Assembly: GCF_034190915.1 (NCBI RefSeq) | Contig: NW_026947486.1 | Span: 26,013,344 to 26,077,343, forward strand | Source of the DNA: Cavia porcellus | Taxonomy: Eukaryota > Chordata > Mammalia > Rodentia > Caviidae | Direction: 5' to 3' | Length of the DNA stretch: 64,000 nt | Part shown: positions 55,914-64,000 of the stretch, one piece after another | Layout of the letters: each line of letters opens with the position of its first letter | How positions within the stretch are numbered: position 1 is the stretch's first letter | The notes under the pieces: generated by a model | Seen by the model: the letters and a program-made list of their open reading frames with translations, nothing else | What the model was told of the DNA's origin: nothing | Database searches by the model: none | Program-made: the position numbers and the translations under genes

Positions 55914-56062
55914 TGGAGGACATCTTGGATTGGGCAGAGCCTGGCGCGGCGGTGATGTCAGATAGTCACCCCTGGCGCAGAGATGTCTGGTGGAGGACAG
56001 CTTGGTTTGGGCAGAGACCGGCGCTACGGTGACATGAGTGAGCCACCCCTGGTGCAGAAAGA
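55914..56062 (+). repeat. 77-bp tandem repeat in half-L1 5' UTR
   Basis: TGGAGGACATCTTGG at 55914 and TGGAGGACAGCTTGG at 55991 begin two units. Each has GGGCAGAG.C.GGCGC, GGTGA and CACCCCTGG.GCAGA. Roughly 80% alike. Confidence 0.88.
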
Positions 56063-56470
56063 ACTGGCAGGGTCTGCTGGGACTGAACTACACCTCTTGT
56101 TGGGACCCAATAAGCAGATAAAAAATTGTCATGACTCTGTGACGTCCACAAGGTATAGCCCAATTTGCGGATTGACTGGCACAGAGGCTGGAGGCTAGTC
56201 TGCACCATCCCTGCATCCCTGCGTGTACCTCAGATAATAGTAAATTGGGGAGGGCAGCAAAACTCCAGTCAGCACACTTTGGAAAGACCCTAAGCAATAT
56301 GGAAAGGGTCAGAGATCCCCAGGACACAAAAGTGTGAAAGAAACCAGAAATACAACGAGAGATAGAAAAAAAAAAAATCTCCAGCTGCTGCACCTGGTAA
56401 AATAAGCCCAGCAGGAATAATTACAGAAGAGAACCAGCACAATAACCATCTAATACTAGACACAGCATCA

Positions 56471-57330
56471 GTGGATATAAAGAAATACTTTCATGACCTC
56501 ATAGACGAATTTAAAACTGTACTTCTGATCCAAGTGAGGCAAGATATAAAGAGATTAATTAAAGAAATGATAAGCCCCTTCCAAGAGAACATGGAAGAAA
56601 GGAGGAAATCAGAAAAGAAAGAGAAACCTCAGATGAAGAAATTAAACATAACCTAGAAACATGAAACAGATCCAAAGAGATTACCAGGAAACCAAAAACT
56701 CCATTGAAAACTGGCAAAATGCCTTGACAGAAACTAAAGTTAGCCTTTTGAACCTTGAAGAGAGATTTATGCTATATGATAGCGAAAGAAAAGACTTCTT
56801 AAAAATAACAAGGAACCAGAAAGAAACAATTCAAAGGCTAGAAGATGAAAAAGGGAAATAATTTAGGAATAAACCATGTGAGTGAATAAGCAGGAGTAAC
56901 CAAAAATGAACTACAAAGAATATTCACAGGTATACTAAAGGAAAACTTCCCAAGCATAGGGAAAAAAATGATACCCAGATAAATGAGACATACAGAATCC
57001 AGCCACCTACGACCAAAACAGATCTACCCCCAGACATATAATAATCAAGATTCCAGAAATCCACCAAAAGAACAGAATACTAAAAGCAGCCAGGGAAAAT
57101 AAGCAGATTACCTACACTAGAAAAATTATCAAAATAACAACAGACTTATCAACATAAACTCTCAAATTGAGAAGAGCCTGGTGGGAAATTATCCAAGCCC
57201 TGAAAGAAAATAATTTGCAACCAAGAGTGATATACCCAGAAAAACTCTGAAAATTAATGGAGAAATAAGAAGTTTCCAAGACAAGGAGGAACTGTGGGAG
57301 TTCATGGCCACCAACCCAACCCTACAGAGA
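56471..57330 (+). pseudogene. Degenerate ORF1 of the 55-59 kb half-L1
   Basis: Two open stretches on either side of a stop near 56654 read DIKKYFHDLIDEFKTVLLIQ and MKQIQRDYQETKNSIENWQN, matching the coiled coil of the intact ORF1 at 14541. Later frame-broken DNA still shows the RRM and C-terminal domain landmarks (CAGACATATAATAATCAAGA near 57033, ACCAAGAGTGATATACC near 57220). Clearly non-functional. Confidence 0.85.
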
Positions 57331-59374
57331 GTGCTGAAGGACATTCCAGAGAGAGAGAGAGGAAGGGATACCAAGATTCCAGCAACAGTGGCAGAGAGGA
57401 CTCAATGAACAGGGCAGACAGTGGAATGAGGGAGTAAGGTGGACAAACTATAGCAGTAAAGTGGAGTAGTAGACATGAGGCAGAGACAGTAAGCTATAAT
57501 CTTTAATATAGATAGCCTTGATACACTACAATAAAAAAACAGGCAGAGTAGATTAGGAGACAGGCTCCATTGAGATGCTCTGAATGGGAAATACACTCAA
57601 CCTGAAGGAGGGTTAATAAACTGAAAGTCAAAGATGAGAAAGCAAAGCTATATGCGACAGGAAGCCAGAAAGAAATAGGGACAACTCATCCAGCAGCCAC
57701 AGATAGATTGGAAAGCCGTCACACTTTTGGGCAGTGTAGAACTACACAGCTGGAAGTAAGGAAAACTCTATGACTTTAGTGAGTAAAGAAGTACAGCTCA
57801 AGATCAAGCTCAGGGGTAAAAAGGTTCAGCAACACTCAAATAGACAATGAGCTGGCTTCCCCCAATCTAAAAACTAAAGGGGCTAGTGAGACTCAAAACA
57901 TACAAAGCATCCTGAGAAGGGGAAAGGTGAAAAGTAGTCTAAAAATGGACTGCAGAGGTCATTGTTAATAGTGTATCAGGATTTACAAGTCACAGTAGTA
58001 TTATCGCTCTCTTTACTTTGATTCTATTTTGTTCTAGTCTGTCCACTCATATCAGATTTGAGGACACAGATATCTAACCCAAAAATAGCAGGTTATAACA
58101 TAGTAACTATCCTTAATTTCCTATTAACTTAAACTGAAACCCTGTATTACTTACATTGTCTTACTATAACTGATCTTATTTGAATCTGATTTGTTAGACT
58201 GCGGTTTTGCCTTGACTGATTTTATTCGAATTTGGTATGCTTGATAGTATCAAGTCTAAAAGTAGAGGCAACTACTCTTAAGAAAGACAAGATGTAAAAG
58301 ATATCCATATGGGTTGTGATTATTAACCGCTCTCAAGTACTACAATGTTTTCAAAGTTGTGTTTTTATAAAAATAGCTATGTAATACTATGCTTAACTAT
58401 ATTAAGCCTGATGATGTGGACAAGTCTATTGAAAATAACAAGAGAAAGCATAGTAACTACAGAAGATCACTTAATGTTGTGGTCTTATGTGTCTTTTTCA
58501 TTGCATGTTTTTCTAGGAATGTGTTTTGCTGTCTTGTTATCATTTGTTTTTCTCTATAATACTGAGAGGATAGATATACATGTAGAAATTCACACATGGG
58601 GAGAATTTTTTAAACTATTTACGGGGAACAGATTATATAATGCAAGATGTAATGAACAGATACTCTGAAGAAGAGACACTAAGAAACCCAATGCTAATTC
58701 TGTAGCATTATGTTATAAAATCTAGCAATACTATTATTCTCTGTTCAGAGTGATATTAGTGTAGTCTCTTAAGTTCCATTTCAGCATATGTAAAGATAAT
58801 GACAGCTACTACAAAGAGAATGAGGGATACTATGGTAGTCATTATTGTCTTCCCCAATGTCAGATCTTGAAGACCTAAAAAGCCTTCATCATCCTGTAAT
58901 GATTTGATTAGTTCTATAATATGCAGTATGTATTCAATGTATGCAATGATGGGGATAACTATTTGGAAGAAAACTAGAGACAATAAGATAAGACTATGAA
59001 GATCTCCAGTGGACTTGTTTTGAAATCTGTATTTCTTTAAACTGTTTCTTTTTGAACTGTTTTGTTCTGTTTTGATATGTTTAATCTTACCCTCTTTAAG
59101 ATAAAAAACAAGTGTGTAGGACAGATAACCATATTACTAAGTTTTTGTTGGATCATTGAGCAGAACTGTTGGCAGTGTCACTATTTGAATTCACTTTACA
59201 TACTTTAATTTTGTAACCTGAACAACTATTTCTAAGATGACAATATGTAACTTATCAACTGGTGATTTATTACTGTTTATTTTTCTGTAATTCTGTATTA
59301 TTTCTACCCTCTTTTTTTTTCTCTATTTTTTTTCTTTCACTTTAAATTAAAAAAAAAACACTTAATGGTTTTAG

Positions 59375-60499
59375 TTTTAGTCTTGGTGAGTGGGAGAGGA
59401 TGGCCCACCCCTTAAGAGTTACTGGGAAATCTCAAATGGATGATACCAAATAGAAACATACAAAATAGAAACATAAACAGACAGAAAATACCAAGGCTCC
59501 ATTTTATCTCTAAGGGAGTTATGCAAAATTAGCCATTGTGAACTTGGGGACCCTAACACTGGTAAACACAGGCCAGACTCCTGAAGTTGGAGGCCAGTTT
59601 CAGCATAAATTATGAAGTATTGGAAGGTCACAACGGTGCCCTGTCACCAGTGTATGGAGATGAGTGCATGAAGCATCATTCTAGGGGCAGACTGCCACCT
59701 TAGACTTCTAATGCAGTGGCATTTAGAAACATCCGAACCACATCCAGGATTTGTAGGCAGATTTATTTATGTAGATAGGCAATTAATTGGAATCATTCCC
59801 AGAACATCAGGCCCTGATCTTTGGTGGTCTAGAGCTTCTATGAGATAAGCAAGCAGAAAGTACACAGGTAGAATGGCTTATTAATTATGGATTGTTTATA
59901 CAATGCATATCACAGGGAGCAGCCATTTCTAAGAAACAGGAGCAAAAAGGAATTGGAACAAAAACTATATTACCTGGACAACTAAGAAAGTGAAGTATAC
60001 TGGCTGGTAGGGGGGTCATTTTCTGTTACATTAGCCTGAGCAGAGACACATTTTGGCTTGAGTTCTGCTCTTTAATCCTAGGCTGTGAAAAACAGCACAC
60101 ATCCAAAACAAAAGACAACCTTTTTGTGCTTTTTTCCTCCACTTCATTTTTCATTGCATGTTTTATTCCATTATTTCCTTTTTTCTTTCATGAATATGTG
60201 TGTTGGTGTGTACATGTGTGTTTGTCTGTGTGCCTCCCTACTTCTTGCCTTCTTTGGAAACAGTTCATAGAGGATGAGGGAATTCTCCTTTGTTCTTTTT
60301 ATTCCTTCTACTTTTATCCATATAGTTTCCCATGCCTCCTTTTTCTACTTTCTTATGTGTTTTTTTTCTTCTCCCCTCTTTTCATTTGTCTCCCTTTAAC
60401 TTTTTTTTCTTATATTGATATTAATAATTTTTTTCTTGTCATTTCTCACTACTGATTCTGTACCCAGCTTTCCCTGTTATGTCTCTCTAATAATATACT
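59375..60499. other. Unique-looking DNA with pyrimidine-rich stretch
   Basis: 60100-60420 is markedly T/C-rich on the plus strand with imperfect TGTG runs. No coding homology is visible in the two overlapping open frames there. Confidence 0.5.
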
Positions 60500-60622
60500 T
60501 TAGCTGGGTGTGGTGATACCTACCTATGATCCCAGCATTTGGAAGGCTGAGACAGGAGGATCCCTGTGAAGTTTGAAACCACCCTGGATCTACATAGAGA
60601 CTTCCCGTGTTCAAAACAAAAC
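60500..60622 (+). mobile_element. B1 SINE
   Basis: TAGCTGGGTGTGGTGATACC to GACTTCCCGTGTTCAAAACA. Confidence 0.88.
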
Positions 60623-60838
60623 AACAACAAAAAACCCCTCTCCCACCATTAGGATCCTTTGCAATGATTCTATTGCTTCTTTCTTATACCATATAGCAGA
60701 AAACTAAAAGAATTTTTTTCCCATCCCTAGCATTACCCAGTCCTCAACCCTCTGAGCTTTGGACAAATATTTTATAAAATTACTGTTGATTTTTTTTTAC
60801 CTTTAGAGGACACATAGCTATCACTTTGACTGCATATT

Positions 60839-60846
60839 TTGTGTGT

Positions 60847-60886
<40 letters not shown>
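60839..60886. repeat. (GT)n microsatellite
   Basis: About 18 uninterrupted GT units after an imperfect start. Confidence 0.96.
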
Positions 60887-60888
<2 letters not shown>

Positions 60889-60889
60889 A

Positions 60890-61579
60890 TATTTAGGCTA
60901 TTATCATGCTTACATTATGACTGTGGATTTCTTCTCTAGGGACTAAAAAAAATTGGGTTCATTGGTCTTAACTTGCCCTCATAGATATCACTGTAACTGA
61001 TGAGCTTTTTATTACTGTAACTGATTTGATTGCATAGGAATATGCTAGACTCAGTGGACAATTTTGTATCAGTGAATCTGCCTGTCACTTCCACCATCAC
61101 ACTCAGTAAGACAGAGACACAGTTCAAACCCAAGAAGAGTCAGACTGGATCAGACTCGGTAAGAATGTCTGTAATCTGTCAGGAAGAACTCATAAGTCTG
61201 AGTTAGCTTCAGTATTATAGTAGAAGGAACAAAGGAGTTATTGGGGATTGAGTACTCAGAGTCTCTGGGGAAGAAGCTGTATGTAAATCACATATATAGT
61301 GTTTCCTTGGAATATTTAATCTGTTGCCAGTAGAGAGCTTACTGATGAGTGCTTTCTTGATTAATTTATTCATGTGGGGTTTTGCTATGTTCTTTCATTT
61401 TTTTTCCTTTTGGTCTGTTTATTAGCTTTTCATTTTTGTTTATTTTTTTTCTTCCATTGAATTTCATTTACTAAGTGTCTTTCGTTAAGATGACGTTCAC
61501 TAAGATGTCGTTCACTAGTCATCTTAGCTCCTAACATGGTTTCTGTTTACACTTTCCCTTAAAGCCTCACACAGTCTTA
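60890..61579. other. AT-rich DNA, nothing recognised
   Basis: No repeat hallmark except a 15-bp direct repeat (AAGATG.CGTTCACTA, 61488-61516). No gene seen. Confidence 0.5.
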
Positions 61580-61925
61580 AGTGGGACTTTTTCAGAGGAG
61601 GCTAAATCTAGAGTGTGTGACTGATTCATGGTTCAATGCTAGGAATAAGGGTGCTAGGATTAAAGGTGAGTGATTACTAAAAATCAGTTCATTGATTAGT
61701 TTAGCACCAGTATAAGGAACAGAAAGAGGCTTGCCTTTTGCTTGCTTTGCTACCTTCTGCCCACCATGAACTGGCTCGTCTCTGCCTGTCAGCCATGCCA
61801 CCCTGCCTTGGAGTCAACCAATTATGGACTGAAACTTTCACAAATTGTGACCTAAATAAACCTTTCCCCTTTTAACTCTAGGTATTTGGTATTTGTCTCA
61901 GTAACAAGAGAAAAGTATCTAAGAC
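61580..61925 (+). mobile_element. MaLR-type solo LTR
   Basis: The latter part has the ERVL-MaLR LTR layout: CACCATGAACTGGC, CCAACCAATTATGGACTG-like, then CCTAAATAAACCTTTCCCC (poly-A signal) and TTGGTATTTGTCTCAGTAAC before the end. No internal proviral sequence adjoins it. An old endogenous relic. Confidence 0.65.
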
Positions 61926-62552
61926 AGCTCCCTATCTCGTTTCTTCACCTAGAACCCCCAAAGCAACACTATTATCATAATTCTTTATTCTTCTTCCAAA
62001 TATATCACACTTCCTCCATAGTCACCTTCTTTAGTATTAACAGTCACTAATCCCTATTCTAAGCTTTTGGCTCTTCCATATTTTACATAGACTTCTGTCC
62101 TCCCTATCAGCAGATTCTGACAACCATGTAACTTTCCTTAATCTCACAGCAAACCTTATTCCTCCCATACCTCATCCTTGCCCTCACAAATATCCTCTGA
62201 AAACTCTCAAATCAAACCCTTTAACCCAACTAAAAGTACTCTAATAGAATCAGACCACACATCAAACTTTTCTTGTCATCTATCACTATCCTCCGTTCAA
62301 ACTTCCCTCTTTAGTGCCTTACATTCCTCACCCAACCACCTTTCACTGTGCTCCCTCCACTTCACCTGCCTCATTGCAGAACAACTACAATTAGTAATCA
62401 TAGTGTACACAGAGCACAAAGAAAGGGGAGAAGTGTAATTGTAAAGACTATTATATAAAAATGTTACATAACAGAAGAATCTGTTGTTGCTGTTATAACC
62501 ATGATTAATTCTTTCAGCAAATATTGGTACAAATTCCAACTTAAAGTAAATA
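61926..62552. other. C-rich unique-looking DNA
   Basis: 61930-62360 is C/T-rich on the plus strand. The 86-codon frame at 62178-62438 has a Ser-rich, compositionally driven sequence with no family likeness. Confidence 0.5.
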
Positions 62553-62675
62553 ACTGGCTGGATGTGGTGGTGCATGCCTCTAATTCCAGCACTCAGGAGG
62601 CTGAGGCAGGAATATTTCTGTGATTTTGAGACCAGCCTGAACTGCATAATGAAACTGTCTCAAAAGGACAGTAAG
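62553..62675 (+). mobile_element. B1 SINE
   Basis: GGCTGGATGTGGTGGTGCAT to GAAACTGTCTCAAAAGGAC, with a TAAATAAG-rich tail. Confidence 0.88.
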
Positions 62676-62864
62676 TAAATAAGTAAATAAATATATAAAT
62701 ATATAAATAAGGTAAATATTGGGAGTAAATACTAGCACTGAACATACAAAGCTGAAACTTATTCATGGGCAGGCAACATCCTACTGAAATATCTCCATAT
62801 GAACTACAAACTGATTTCACTCTTCTGATCCTCAACTTTTAGTAACACCTACCCCAAAAAATGA

Positions 62865-62913
62865 ACACACACACACACACACACACACAGCGAGAGAGAG
62901 AGAGAGAGAGAGA
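62865..62913. repeat. (CA)n(GA)n microsatellite
   Basis: CA repeat directly followed by GA repeat. Confidence 0.96.
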
Positions 62914-62929
62914 TGGACAGATACACATA

Positions 62930-64000
62930 GGGGAATGGAGAAGCAAGGCAATAGGAGATACTCGAGGTCTCCCAACTATACTGAGGCAGATAAAGGGGTC
63001 ATGAGGGAAAAGGAAATCAGATACCAGGTAGTGAAACTCTACAAAAAGTTTAGAGAATGAATGAAGAAACTAGGTGATTTCAAAGAGAATATGAACCAAT
63101 AGTTGAAAGCAATTTCACTCAATATGCTCAGAGGAAATTTCGGGGAAATAAGTAAGAAACTGGAAGAGCTAACCAAAAACAGTTTTACACTTGATTGACA
63201 GATTTAATTAGGATACAAAATCCTCAAAAAGATGATAGAAATACCTGACATAAAAAAGTATACAGAACTGATAAATTACAGGGCTAGGGATATAGCTCAG
63301 GGGCACAACACCTGCCTGGCAAGCACAGGGTCATGAATTTGATTCCTAGTACCAAAAAAATGATTTCATAAAATATAGAAATGATCAATCTGAAGACAGA
63401 GAGTCTGAAATTGAAGAAGAAATATTGAATTATGATCAGGTACTCAAAGAAGGCACAAAGCAAACAAGAGAATAAAATAACACTACAAAGCAGCTCTTAG
63501 ATGACAATAAAAAGACCAATCTAAGGCTAATTGGAGTTAGAGAAAACTAGAAGACAACACAGATGGATTTACAAACATGTTTACAGAAATCATCGAAGAA
63601 AATTTCCCAAATGTACGAAAGGAATTTGAAATACAAGTAACCGAGGCTTATTGAAAACCAAATATGAACAAAGGAGTTCACCAAGGCATATCCTTATGGA
63701 TTTACCAGATAAACAGCATAAAACTAGAGTTTTAAAAACAGTCAGAGAAAAACGAAACAAAAAAAAATCACATATAAAGGCAAACCAGTAAGACTTAGAG
63801 CAGATTTCTCAACACCAACTATAAAGGGCAGAAGACTTTGGAGTGAATTATTTCAAGTCCTAAGAGCAAATAACTTCCAACCATGGTTAAGATAGAGAAA
63901 TAAGGCATTTTAATGAAAACCACTACTTTAAAATATCTGAGTGCTAAAGCAGCACTTGAGAAAATTCTTCAACATATTCTCAATAGAAATAACAAAACTG
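62930..64000 (+). mobile_element. L1 5' UTR and decayed ORF1, runs off the edge
   Basis: From 63180 the DNA follows ORF1: the coiled coil (GGAAGAGCTAACCAAAAACA, ACAGAGAGTCTGAAATTGAAG), the RRM (AAAATTTCCCAAATGTACGA) and the C-terminal domain (CAGATTTCTCAACACCAACT, CTAAGAGCAAATAACTTCC). Several stops. An ID SINE is inserted at 63283-63358. The 3' side is outside the window. Confidence 0.75.
63283..63360 (+). mobile_element. ID-type SINE in L1 ORF1 relic
   Basis: GGGCTAGGGATATAGCTCAG and TCATGAATTTGATTCCTAGT. Confidence 0.88.

Larger units (their letters stand above)
55294..59374 (+). mobile_element. Full-length older half-L1, 4.05 kb, broken ORF1
   Basis: The body (55307-59361) is flanked by TTAATGGTTTTAG (55294-55306, 59362-59374). 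The 5' end carries AAAAATGGCAGC (YY1-like), then a GC-rich UTR with a 77-bp tandem repeat. ORF1 relics run from about 56470 to 57330, with stops and frameshifts. After ORF1 come a stretch homologous to the first ~90 codons of L1 ORF2 (57480-57710) and a short one homologous to the ORF2 C-terminus (57715-57830). The 3' tail (58075-59345) closely matches 31.9-33.1 kb. No RT-encoding sequence is present. Confidence 0.88.

Noticed and set aside
62178..62438. 86-codon Ser-rich frame as a host exon
   Set aside because: Composition-driven in C-rich DNA, no flanking splice sites consistent with a gene and no recognised similarity.
39209..64000. Possible upstream WNK3 exons, including the kinase domain
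   Set aside because: No kinase motifs or WNK-like segments with splice sites were recognised on the minus strand. A short exon could have been missed.

Overview
This is mammalian nuclear DNA with the repeat profile of a rodent. Its backbone is the 3' half of WNK3, an X-linked WNK-family kinase gene in placental mammals, transcribed on the minus strand. Eleven consecutive coding exons lie between 38528 and 17193. They join in a single open frame of 2779 nt (926 codons) with GT-AG introns throughout. They encode the second OSR1_C/CCT-like domain, two RFx[V/I] docking motifs, a long disordered Ser/Thr-rich stretch and the conserved C-terminal acidic and coiled-coil block. The kinase-domain exons must lie beyond the right edge and the last exons beyond the left edge. 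No other protein-coding host gene is supported.

The rodent assignment rests on SINEs: B1 monomers (some with an internal duplication), B1-ID dimers, plain ID elements, and a young tRNA-derived SINE with the signature CCTGCCTTGCAAGCAGG. I favour a castorimorph-type rodent (kangaroo rat, pocket gopher, beaver group), but this is inference.

Layout: 1-17.1 kb is intergenic or intronic DNA downstream of the last visible exon. It holds old L1 pieces, an antisense L1 (4.6-8.1 kb), an antisense half-L1 (10.7-13.2 kb) and a full-length half-L1 with an intact ORF1 (13.8-16.9 kb). 17.2-38.5 kb holds the WNK3 exons and SINE-rich introns, with one 5'-truncated half-L1 (31.9-33.1 kb). 38.6-64 kb is probably a large WNK3 intron. 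It contains an L1 ORF2 fragment with a tiny U6 insertion, another half-L1 (41.9-43.4 kb), an old L1 5' end (44.9-47.2 kb), a TSD-flanked L1 with promoter monomers and a deleted reverse transcriptase (48.9-54.3 kb), a 4-kb half-L1 (55.3-59.4 kb), a MaLR-type LTR and a last L1 5' portion running off the edge.

The most interesting system is the set of L1-derived 'half-L1' elements (HAL1-like: ORF1 plus an L1-type 3' tail, no ORF2). Five copies of at least two ages are present, four of them with recognisable target-site duplications. The older ones retain fragments of both ends of ORF2, showing how the element arose. They share a 3' UTR with the L1 in the same window, which suggests mobilisation in trans by L1.
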